Positions 34,759 through 45,324 of a stretch of DNA of 64,000 nucleotides are shown here, in pieces. Within the stretch, counting starts at the first letter, position 1. Every line of letters starts with the position of its first letter. The notes below the pieces were generated by a model. It was not told the DNA's origin. It did no database searches and saw only the letters and a program-made list of their open reading frames with translations. The stretch covers positions 22,677 through 86,676 of the forward strand of contig RWJK01000270.1 in assembly GCA_004335835.1 (NCBI GenBank). The letters are read 5' to 3'. This DNA comes from Scenedesmus sp. ARA3. Lineage: Eukaryota > Chlorophyta > Chlorophyceae > Sphaeropleales > Scenedesmaceae. The position numbers and the translations under genes are program-made.

Positions 34759-37700
34759 ATGAAGCTTGCGTTGGTCGCGGCGTGGCTTGTGGCAGCTCTG
34801 CCTGCCGCATTGCTGCAAACGACGGGTCCTATTCCACAATATGATACAGTTCGCTACCTTATTCCACGTAACACGGATGACTGCATTGGTCCGAATGTTA
34901 CGGTGGCTCCGAATGCCTGCAATGGTGTCAGTATGTTCGGCAACAGCAGGTACAGAATCACCGGCACAGGCACCAGGGACATGGGTGACGGGAGCATAAA
35001 GGTATGGCAGTGCTACAGCGTCGATCAGGCGCTGCTGCTGCCGTGCATCCCCAGCTGCTACTGCTGCAGCAGTCACTCTGCAGCCTGACACCTGTCTTCC
35101 TGCTGGCTGCAGATCACCAACAGGGCAGGGTTCTCCGTGCAGTACTACCCTAACTACAAGGTTTGAAACCGTACTGCAATGTTTTTTATGGCTCTGACTG
35201 GTGCCTGGCATGCAAATTAGCGCCAGTGTGCAGCGGCTGCTGTCACTCCTGCGCTGCTGAGCTGGCTTGTGTCTGCTTGTGTAAATCTGACATAACCGGC
35301 ACTGACGGCCTCACCTCCTGCTGCTACAGATCATTGTGAATGAAGTGGCAAAGGAGACCTACCTCATGTACCAGTGCGGCTGCTACAACAGGACCAGGGC
35401 ATTTCCTGCAAGCCTGGTTCCTGCAGACACTGGCTTTGGCAAGGCTAAAGTATTCGAGGGGCCCCTGCAATCCATCTCTGCTGATGACACCTCCGTAGGA
35501 GAGTTCATGGTAGGTCTGCTGCTGCTGCATGCCACCCCATGCTGCTGTGTGTGTTATACTGTTAATGTTGTGCACTGCTTGGCGTCCTGCTGGTGTTTGA
35601 TAGTGTCAAGTGCAGACCACCTGGTGTAGTTTGGCCACAATACATGAGCACATGCAGACACAGCTATGATTTGAATGGTGCATGCACGTTGCCAGCTCAG
35701 CGCAGCTGTCAAGAACCGGCTTCATCTACTGCTAGCGGCAGCTGCCTGACAATGGCACTAAACTACCCACACCTGCTGCTGTGCGGCGCTGCTGGTGCTT
35801 ATGTTTGTGCTGACAAAAGTGGTGTTGTGTGCCGCTGCTGCTGTGCAGAACCAGTGCGCGGTCATTGACCGTGTGATGTATGTCACAGAGTACGGTGTGA
35901 ATGGCTGCTACCAGCGACTAGGAGGTAAGAGGATGCTGCTTGAAGGGCGCCTTCTGTGCTTTATCTTGCAGTTAAGCAACCATTGCAAATGCTCGATCAA
36001 GCCTGCGTAGCTGGTGCATCATCATGCCTCACGTGCCTCTGTGTGTTGTGCTTCACTGCTGTGGCCAGCTGCTGCTGCTGTTGCTGTTAGCCAGTAGCGC
36101 CAAGATACGTTTTTTGCAGCCAAAGCAGAGGAGGTCAGATGGCACACACAGCACGGTCTCACACCAGCAACCACCAACTGAGACTGAGCACAACTCGTGT
36201 TGCCGCAATTCTGCATGTTTGCTGCTGCAGCGTGCGGTTACACTGCGCCCGACCCTGGGTGGGGCAATGACGCTGACAAAATCACTCAGCAGGTGGACGC
36301 ATACATCACGTACGGCGCTACCAAGAACACCAAGTCCATCGCAATGAGGTGGGGCTAGGACCTTTGGCAAAGCAACCCTCTTGAATATGCAATGTTAATC
36401 CGCAATCGTGGCAGCAGGCATACCGAAGGGCACAGCTGCTGCACTGTCAGCACGCCGGTCACTCACCCGCGCGCTGCTCTTCTGGCTGAGATTGATTTGC
36501 TCTCACAGCCTGCTGCTGCCGGCAGCTGGTAGCTGCATCTAGCTAATCCTATACTGTCTACCCTGCCATCTCGCCTCTCGTTCTCGCAGCGCCGTCGCTG
36601 CCTCCACGCCGCTGGCCCGCTCCGAGTGGCTCAAATACTTTGGCGCCTTTTTCAACAAGGAGTACGAGGCGGAGACGCTGTTTCGGGCCATTCGCAACAA
36701 CTACAATGCGCTCAAGCGCGACGCGCAAGGTACGCGGCCCAACCCTCCGCTGCTGGTGGCGTGGGTGTACCTGGGCTTCTCTGGTGACTACGTTGTGTCG
36801 AAGCCTCCTTACAAGGTTGCCTATGTTGAGGTGAGCTTTTGGCCAGGTGCTGTTGCTAACGGCCATCGCTGCGCAGGAGTGACTTGCCGTATATGATTTT
36901 GAAGCATTTGCTCTGGTAGTGCAGCGCGTTGACATGTGCATGCAAGCAACAGCAGCAGTGCAGTGTGGCATGCGGCGCCCTTGAAGGTGTCGCACCTGCA
37001 ACGCGGCGGCAACTGAGCAGCAGCGTGTTGTGCCATAGTGCCGCAGCTGCACGTTCAGAATGGGGCATGCCTTGTAATGCAGATGTGGTTGATATGGCGC
37101 GTATGGCCAGCAGGCACTACTTTGAGCCTAGATGAAGTCGCATGCTTCCTACAACCGTTCACAAGGGCCCTGCAAGAGAGCATGCAGATGCAATGTTCAA
37201 GGGGCTGCTGTCAAAAGTCGCATGCATCTCACAACTGATCACAGGGTCTCGCAAGAAAGCGTGCAGACCCGATGTTTACTGGGTTGCTGGTGGTGGTGCT
37301 GCTGCTGCTGCTGCTGCAGGATGCTGGTGGAGCGGTTGTGTCTGATGATCTCCTGAGAGCCAGTGGCTTCACCACAAAGGACGGCCAGTCATGGTCCATC
37401 CCGCAGGCATACCCAGAAGACTGGGCTGCATTCCTCAATCAGGTACGTGGCACATACACTGGCACCGCGAGTACAGCAGTACTGCTTGTGCTTGAGAATG
37501 CATGCATGCATGGCAGGTGCATGCAGTGACACTGCGAGCGATGAAGCGCAGTCGCACCAGGAAAACATGCAATTGGTTTTGGTGGTGCCTGCCAAGCTGG
37601 TCAGATCCACATATGCTTTGATGCCAGTGTCCGGTTGGGACCTATGATGCTCCAGCTTTTATTGATTGCCTCACAGCCCAAATCACACAGTGGTGTGAGC

Positions 37701-39379
37701 CAACACTGCTGCTTGCTGCTGCTGCTGCTGCTGGTGCTCACCGCCCTGCTGCGCTTCCTTTTGTCATCATCAGGTCGACGTCATCATCGACGAAAGCTAC
37801 ACCTTTGCGACAGCCTGCTACGTGCGGCTGGATGACTTTTTGGCGGGCCACAAGCTGACTGGTGCGGCAGTCAAGGCAGTGACTAACAGGCAGGTCTACA
37901 CTATCGCTGGCATGGCCAGCCAGACCCTTGAGTCAGGCACAGTGGGGCTGGACTGGTATGAACGCGGCACAGCACGCGCAGATGAGGTGGGTGCTGATCA
38001 TCTGCTGATTATATCGGTTGGTGAGCAGATGAGTGCAGCAGGCCACAATGTCAGCCGTGCTGAGTGCCACACCATGCCACAGTTGGGCTGTTAGTGGTGT
38101 GCCTGTTTGTGCGCGGAGACCTGAGAAAGGAGTGATCCGCTCTGTGGGGTTGGACTAGTACGAGCACGGCACAGCACGCGCAGATGAGGTGAGTGCTGCT
38201 GCTTGGTGTTCCGTACCTACGTACAGTCACGCCTGATATATCAAGTTCAACACCCCTGCATAATGCGCTGCAGCAGGTGCTGCGCTGCGCACAGCAGTGC
38301 GCATCCGTCCCAAGGCAAGCTGTGCTGATTGCTGCTGCGCGTTCCTGCTGCCGCCGCATGCCGCAGGTGCTGCGCGACTTTGTGCGCGTGCTCAACCCTG
38401 CCAACGCACACAGCACGATGAACAACTGGAACCGCAGGTGGCTGCTGCGGCTCAATGGGGAGACGCAGAAGCGGCAGGCTCCTGTGTGTGACAACAAGAC
38501 AGGTGGGGCTGGCACAGCTGCAATACAATACAATACAATACATCTCAAAACTGAAACCTGCCTCAGGCACTAGCCCAGCGAGCCGCTATCACACACAGTG
38601 TGCTTGGAAGGCCAACTGCAAATGCTTGCGTGGCTGCTGCATGTGGCAAAGCTGCACACGGTTCAATCATGCATTTACTGTATAAATATGTCCTTGTACA
38701 GTGCAGTTGGAAGCATCAGATGCTTGCGTGGCAGCTGCATGAGGCAGCCTCTGCAGGCTGCACATACCCAGCTGAGCGTTGCTGCTGTGATCATCAGGCT
38801 GGCTGCAAGATCGTCAGGACGCTTTAACTGCACGCCATACTCTGCTACGCTTACTTCTGCCGTTTGCTGCTTCAATGTTCATGCAGCCAACCTCAACAGC
38901 AAGTGCCAGCGCGAGACGTTTGCCTTTGCCATCTGCCCCAACGTCATTAGGTGAGCCCGCACTGCTGCAGCCAGCTTGCTTGTAAATGTAGTGCGCAGCC
39001 ATATGCCGCTTACAAACCATTGTGACAGGTGAGGCCGCACTGCTGTAGCCAGCTTGCCTGCAAATGTAGTTCGCAGCCATATGCCGCTTACATACCATCG
39101 TGACGGATGTGGCCGCACTGCTGCAGCCATCTTGCCTGCCAGCGCGCTGTGCAGCCATACATGCCGCTTACAGACACATAACAAGTGTTGCTGGCAATGT
39201 ATGGGGGTGTGCACTGCAACATGCTACATAGCACCAAGGATCCAGGCTGGAGCAGCATGCTGCAAAGGTGGCTGAGGCGCACGAAAGCTGCGTGACACTA
39301 CAGGCCTGCTGACCTATCACACTGCATTGCCCCTTCTTCAAATTCCTGCTGCTTCCGCTGCTTCCGCTGCTGCTTCTGC

Positions 39380-39430
<51 letters not shown>

Positions 39431-39568
39431 AGGAACTGCACTGACGGCCGCATGATGGTGCCTGGGCCAGCCAAGCGCTGCGAGTTTGTGCAGCAGCAGA
39501 AGCAGGCCATCCGCCAACTCACCAACCAGGGCAAGAGGTGCAACGTGCCAGGGAAGAGGCTGTTCTAA
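34759..39568 (+). CDS. Secreted periplasmic-binding-protein-like protein (possible metal/siderophore ligand binding)
   Basis: Eleven exons: 34759-35001, 35113-35160, 35330-35509, 35849-35924, 36231-36348, 36590-36830, 37320-37442, 37774-37986, 38367-38502, 38887-38950, 39433-39568; 525 aa with closed phases. The start is set by a clear signal peptide (MKLALVAAWLVAALPAALL). The mature part has YLMYQCGCYN, WLKYFGAFFNKE, VDVIIDESYTF and LRDFVRVLNPAN, with many paired cysteines and few N-glycosylation sites. From memory of the family, this order resembles secreted FecB-type binding-protein-like proteins of algae and diatoms, in which a two-lobed fold binds a ligand outside the cell. The ligand is unknown. 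The C-terminal 45 residues are Lys/Gln/Arg-rich with three cysteines. An extracellular enzyme or wall protein cannot be excluded. Confidence 0.72.
37134..37288 (+). repeat. Intronic tandem duplication (about 78 bp, two copies)
   Basis: Copies starting at about 37134 and 37211 share AAGTCGCATGC, a CACAA..T(C/G)ACA segment and GCAAGA(A/G)AGC. They lie directly upstream of the acceptor at 37319. Confidence 0.7.
38141..38198 (+). repeat. Donor-edge echo of binding-protein exon 8
   Basis: A near-identical copy of the end of the exon 37774-37986 with an intact GTGAGT donor, 200 bp downstream. The codons read VGLD then a TAG stop, then YEHGTARADE, so inclusion would truncate the protein. Confidence 0.9.
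38950..39185 (+). repeat. Donor-anchored 78-bp tandem array, three copies
   Basis: Units start at 38950, 39028 and 39106, period exactly 78 bp. The first unit begins at the real donor (AG/GTGAGC after exon 38887-38950). The second also reads CAG/GTGAGG. The third has lost the GT context. Confidence 0.9.
39385..39431 (+). repeat. (CTG)15 microsatellite abutting a splice acceptor
   Basis: An uninterrupted CTG run ends in the CAG acceptor of the last exon of the binding-protein gene. Confidence 0.95.
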
Positions 39569-41931
39569 GCGGCCTCATTGGAACATCCATTGGGACAGCA
39601 TGCACAGCAGATCTGTTGTACATGTTTTTGCAGAGCTGAGCAGCGGGACAGCAGCTGCAGCAATGTACGCACCAACGCAGCGCAGCATGGTTGATGCTGG
39701 CGGCCTGCAGCATACCTTGTATGCGCAGCCGGTGGGTGTCAGGCAGCGTCGCATGTGGGCCCGAGGTTGCATAGTGGAGATGCTGTTGTACTCGCATAAT
39801 GTGTGGCGCAGACTTGCGTCAGGAATGCTACTTACGTGTGCTGAAGCTTATTTATAGCGACACTTTCACAGCAGGAGACTGTCTCGCAGCTGCTTCGCAG
39901 CATGGCTGTTGCAGCGCAGCATCATTACGCCAGCCATAACTGTTGGCATGGGTGTACGCTGCGGCGCTGCACGCCCAGGTGCAGCATGCGGACTTCAGCT
40001 CACAGCCAATCATGCCCTGGGTCAAAGGTTATGCTCAGCGCCTTCCCAGCATTGACTTGTCCCAGCAATTGATGTTTCAAGCAGCCGCACATGTGCGCTT
40101 GCATGCAGCTGGATGCTTGTCAGCAGTGCACTGAATAGGGGGCTGGGGATGTTTGTAAGTCACTAGACGCAGCGTGCTGAGCGGTGTTTTTAAATGCATA
40201 TCAGCAGCCAGCATGTCAGTCTGGTTTTGCCTATGTGCGGGGGCGTTTGGGGTACCTGGTACAATTGTTTACACTACCTGCGACTGGGGCACAGTGTCTC
40301 CGCATCCACTGCTGTGGCAGTCAGCTGGTGTGGTGTCAACCCTATGCAATGCATGCCGGCTCACATGCACATGCACATGGAAGAGCTGACATGCATGCAT
40401 GCAAGCTTGTTACGTGCTTCTCTCGTGCACTGTAGTCCATCTGCATGCCTGCACAGGGCAACTGGCTTGCCTGCCCTCTTGACATATGCTGTGCCCCGTA
40501 TTCTGGGAAGGCACTGCCATGCCATCCGTGCCACATCACTGTTCCGGCAGCCTGGGGTGCAGTCACCAGGCTCAGCCTAGGTGAACAGCCTGGACTTCTG
40601 TTCTCTTGTGCGGTGTGTTGCGACAGTGGCTTGGGTTGGGTGCTACGCTAAGGCCTTGCGGCGCAGCGCAAACAGATCCATGTTGACATCTTTTGTTGTT
40701 CACGTGGCGTGAAGGCGATAATAAAATGTTATGTGTGGTAGCCGATCCTGCGGTCGCCATGAGGACGAATTGCAGCTTGCTCTGTTACAGATGAAGGGTC
40801 GCATTGTGGTGTCGGTGGAAGTGTGTAGTACTGTAGCATATGACGTGGAGTGTCTAGTCAGCAGCTAGGCCCTGCTACAGCGTGCAGCAGAAGCATACTA
40901 AAGCATCGAGGCAGAGCCTAGCAGATCACGCGCGCGCTGCGGGTGGGATGGCAGCTGCTGCAGGTGACAGGCACAGCTGTGTGTGCAGCCTGCTGTTTGT
41001 GGCTGGTAGCACCAGCACTAGCGTTTGATTTTGTTGCTCAGAATTGCAAGGATGGTCATTGCATTGTGGTTATACAGCACTGCTTGGAGCAGCTGTCAGC
41101 GCTTGTTACTTTGTTCTGTGTTTGGCTGGCCGCATCATCGCCTGTGAGCATTCAGCCATAGATTGCTTCAAAAGCCTGAAGCCATCGTGCCTTGCCGCTG
41201 ATCAGCATTCAAACTGGTCACGATGTCGTGACTGGCCGGCCAGGCTGTGTGTTGCAGCTACAGTCTGTACGTACAGTAGTCCTGTGTTGCAGCTGTAATT
41301 GCCTTGTTGCTGACCTGGTGCTCAGTTGGGTAGTGTTTGGTACGCTCCCATATGATCAAAAGTCGGCTTGTTGTTGGGCAAATGCGATTGTGAATGTGCT
41401 GGCGGCTCTTCCAGCAAATTGCTGGCAGGACCCAGCAGTAGAACTGGCTAGTACAGCTCTGTAAAACACCAAAGGCAGGCACTTGACCCGATGCTAAGTT
41501 GTCGGGTATTTACGTTGGTTCTCTTCCTTCAAATTGACAAAGATCCGGGATGCTGTTCCCCTCGATGTGTGCTCCGCCATGGCGCGAGTTGATACCATGC
41601 ATAAGGAGTTCCACACCACCATCGACCCTTATTGGCGCATGCAAACCAGACCTAACAGAACAAAAACCAGAATACATGCACCTTTCATCGTGAGGCGATC
41701 AGCTGCTCTGTTACACTGCACTGCATTAGGCAGTAACGCGCGCCGAGCCAATTCCACCGTGGCTGGCTGCATCTGACTGCATCTGGCTGTGCCAAGAGCT
41801 ACAATGTAAATATAATATGCAAATAAAAAGGTTCAATCACTGTCACGTGCTGGTGGCATGCATGTAAATGCTGCAGCAGCTTGCGCGGGTGCTGCTTGCT
41901 GGCCGGCAGCAGCGAGCCCCGTGTGGCGCCA
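39569..41931. other. Intergenic region with no recognised gene
   Basis: 2.4 kb. A TGTAA at about 40153 could end the upstream transcript, and TATAATA near 41811 lies 120 bp before the next start codon. ORFs of up to 128 codons here lack splice, codon or family support. Confidence 0.45.
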
Positions 41932-42381
41932 ATGATTCGAGTTCTGCTGCACTTAGCAGCACTGTTACTGTTGCTGCGGACGCCTGAAGCCCTCACCTTC
42001 GACAGCTTTGCGCATGCGCACAACCGGACGATTTTGGACACGCAGCTGGAAGGCTTGATAGAGACTTCCGTAGAATGGCTAGAGGTCAAAGCTATGCAGT
42101 TGGACTATCCAGCGCTGTCTCAGTACGCGGGCCAGCTGCAGAGGGTGCTGAGGCCATCCTGCAAGCAGTGCATAGACTACTTTGAGGCTGTTTCTGCTGT
42201 GCGCTCGCTTGGCAAGGCAGTGAAGCAGATCCTCAAGGATGATAAGGATGAGGTGCTGTATCCAGCACTACGCCGCAGCTACATGGCAGCAGTATGGGTG
42301 CTGCAGCGCTCGCGGCTGTTTGCTTGGCAGGCGACGCAGCTCAACAGCAATGTGCTGAGCACGCTGTTCAGGTGAGCATGG

Positions 42382-42429
<48 letters not shown>

Positions 42430-43053
42430 GCGGCAAGGGACTCTTACTCTTGCTTCAGCTCTCACAAAAGATGGCGCTGCATGTCACTCCCACCGCAGCC
42501 AGCTGCTCCACTGGCCAGTGCTGACACCCACCCCCAGCTGAAGCCACATCACACACGCATGCTGCTGCAAACACTTCGCAGGCTGTACCTGCACCACACA
42601 AACCGTGCAAAGGGCCGCGCTGTCAGCTTCCACCACATCAGCAAGTGTGGCGGCACCACCATGTGCCAGCTGGCAGCCAGCAACAGGTGCAGCAATCCCT
42701 CCATGGACCAGGAGCGCAACTGTGTGCTAGATAGCAGGTGAGCCAGCAGCGGTGTACTGTTGTGTGCATTGTAATAGCATGTTGTCTTCTGCTCAATTTA
42801 GTGCCATTGCAGTGCCATGTTTGGTAGGAAGGCCAGTTGTGACCGAACCTTGCACTCAGCAGCTAGCTGAGTACAGCCTGCAAGAGGCATGCGTCGACAG
42901 CAGCAGCAGCAGCAGCAGCTGGCAATGTAGGTTGAGCCGTCTGTGGCGCAGTTATGCACTCACGTTCAGCAGCTGCTGCGCTTTATGAGCAGCCTTTTCT
43001 AGCTGCTGGAAGCTGAAGCAGACCGCAACAGCATGCAAGCAACACAGCCATCT

Positions 43054-43100
<47 letters not shown>

Positions 43101-44076
43101 TCCCAGAGCCGACCAGGACGCAACACGACGAGCTGCTTTTGGGTGTTACCTGCTGCTTGCAGGCTTGACGGCCCTCTCTGGATGGTGGCGCATGATGTCA
43201 CGCAGCAAGGCGCAACTCCTAATGCGACAGTGGGCAAGCTGGACGTCACCGCGCAGCCGATCCCTTGGGTCAACATGACAGCAGCGCAGCGTGAACTCGC
43301 AAGGAACTTCTCAGTGGAACCGTCGCTACCGATGTGGCTGATGTACAGCTGCCCGTATGCGCCGGTCGGCCGGCCGAATACGTGCTTCAGCAGGACGCAG
43401 CAGGTGCAGGAGACGCGCAGCACGTTCCTGGCGAACGAGCGCACGCTGTCGCAGAGCAGCGGCGCCACGCAGGTGAGAGCACAGTGACGCGCCAACATAA
43501 ACATGTCTTTGATTATGCCTGTGCAGTGCACGGCATTTTCTCAAAGGACGGAGTGCACCGCAGTAACAAAGCCGCCACACAGTGTGCTGCTGATGCAACG
43601 TGCTGCTTGCTTCCAATGTCATTTCATTACAGGTGTGCCACCAGTTCAGCAACGCCATCATCTTGCGGCAGCCAGTACCCCATGTGGTCAGCCTGCTGGC
43701 GGAAGTCAAGTTTCGCTATGTGCGCCAGCTGGCCATCTGGCACAACATAACCAGCTGGCAGCCGCCAGCTTGGGACATATCCTGGTGGGAGAAGTTTGGT
43801 CCTGCGCTGGTCGGCAACTATGCAACGCGCACACTGGTCGGGCGCGAGAGCTTCTGCCGCAGCGCAGCCAACATGAGCAGCGCTGACCTGGCGCAGGCGG
43901 TCAACGCCCTCATGGGCTTTGACATGGTTATGACGTTAGATCGGGCCAAGGACATTGACCTGCTGGTGTCGACCATGCTGGGATGGCCGGCGCGGAAGTT
44001 CAGCAGCCAGCCTGCGTCACGCGTGCGTGAAGTGACGCCACGGCAGCAAGGCTGGGGAGGGGTGGCGGCTGAAGGC

Positions 44077-44125
<49 letters not shown>

Positions 44126-44246
44126 AGCTGGGTTGGCCGCCGCTGGGCAGCAGCGAGGACCTGCGGCAGTACTCCATCATACTTCCACATGCAGCACCGC
44201 TGCCAGCAGCGGCTACAGGTGGGGTGGCAGCAGGGCTGCAAGGTGC

Positions 44247-44299
<53 letters not shown>

Positions 44300-44582
44300 C
44301 AATCAATAGTAGCGGCAGCAGAGGCGCCGACAGCAGTAGTGAGGCCAGCACAGCTGGCATGCTTGGCAGCAGCAGCAGCAACAGCTATGCGCAGTCTGCG
44401 GCACAAGAAGCCAGCATCGGAGTGGTTAGGCCAAGCCGCATGCTGCTGATGCACCGCAAGACGCACCAGCGGCCTTCCGCAAGTTCAGCAGCATCTGCAG
44501 CAGCAGCACACATCAGCAGCGCAGCTGGCGCCGTGTCAGGCTTGCTGAGTCAGCTACACCAGCCACTCTTCCTGCCTGTGCT

Positions 44583-44627
<45 letters not shown>

Positions 44628-45324
44628 AGCTGCTGGCTCAGCAGCGGCAGATGAAGGTGACTACAGTGACGATGACGATGATGACGGAGAGTCCCTGACA
44701 GACGAAGAGTTCGCACTCGCAGCGGCGAAGATGTATGCTCCTCATCCGGCAACGGGCTCTCCGCCTCCGCCTCCGCCGCCACCTCCAGCAGTACCAAAGG
44801 AGGTTGTTGAGGCAGATGCTGCTGTTGCACTGGTCACACGCGTGTGGCTGGAACGACACGTGCAGCTCGCAGGCTTTCCAAGCATTGCAGCAGCAGGCAG
44901 CCAGCTGCCGCCGCGCCCTGACGTGACGTACATGCAGCAGCAGGACGCGCACGGCGCGCTCCTGGTGCGCGTCAGTCTTGCACCAGGTGCAAACGAGACC
45001 CGCAGCACCCCTCAGCAAGAGGTCTGGCATGCCTTTCCAAGGCACGGATTTGCCTTTCCTGCAGCTGATATAGCACGGCTGGAGCGGCTCACTACCCTGG
45101 ACTCGCAGCTCGTTGCAACTGCAGATTTGCTGCTGGACTTGGACACAGCGTGGCTGCAGTCGCTGCTGCACAGCCACCACTACCGTAAGCGCATGAAGAG
45201 CGTGGCAACAACGTACACAGCATGCGGCTTCTCTGGCATGATGCCGCTGACAGACACGGTGCAGGATCACGTGTTCCAGCCAGAGGGCCTGCTGCAAAAG
45301 AGCAGCGGCGCCTGGATCAGCTAA
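41932..45324 (+). CDS. Sulfotransferase-like secretory/Golgi membrane protein
   Basis: Four exons: 41932-42371, 42582-42737, 43163-43472, 43633-45324; 865 aa with closed phases. The N-terminal IRVLLHLAALLLLL is a signal anchor. The key motif is FHHISKCGGTT (about 163-173), which matches the PAPS 5'-phosphosulfate loop of carbohydrate sulfotransferases (usual form HIPKTGGTS). IILRQPVPHVVSLL near 310-325 fits the second PAPS-binding segment. LMGFDMVMTLDRAKDIDLLVSTMLGW-type sequence follows, split here into LMGFDMVMTL and LLVSTMLGW. A low-complexity insert (about 447-695) of poly-Ser, poly-Gln, poly-Asp and poly-Pro separates this from a conserved C-terminal helix-rich end (LERLTTLDSQLVATADLLLD). 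The likely role is sulfation of cell-wall or secreted glycans in the Golgi; the substrate is unknown. Several NXS/T sites fit luminal exposure. Confidence 0.75.
42387..42430 (+). repeat. (CAG)n microsatellite in intron 1 of the sulfotransferase-like gene
   Basis: About 13 uninterrupted CAG units start 16 bp after the splice donor. A second run, about 15 units, lies at 43057-43099 in the next intron. Confidence 0.9.
44079..44627 (+). repeat. Coding CAG-family repeats of the sulfotransferase-like gene
   Basis: Three runs in one exon, at about 44079-44123, 44249-44296 and 44584-44627. The first two are read in the AGC frame (poly-Ser) and the third in the CAG frame (poly-Gln). Confidence 0.9.

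Noticed and set aside
41534..41776. 80-codon + ORF in the gene-free region
   Set aside because: No recognisable domain, no start context or splice partners; kept as intergenic.
43164..45324. Splitting the sulfotransferase-like model into two genes because of its long repeat insert
   Set aside because: The frame is continuous from 43633 to 45324 and conserved blocks lie on both sides in the order expected for one enzyme.
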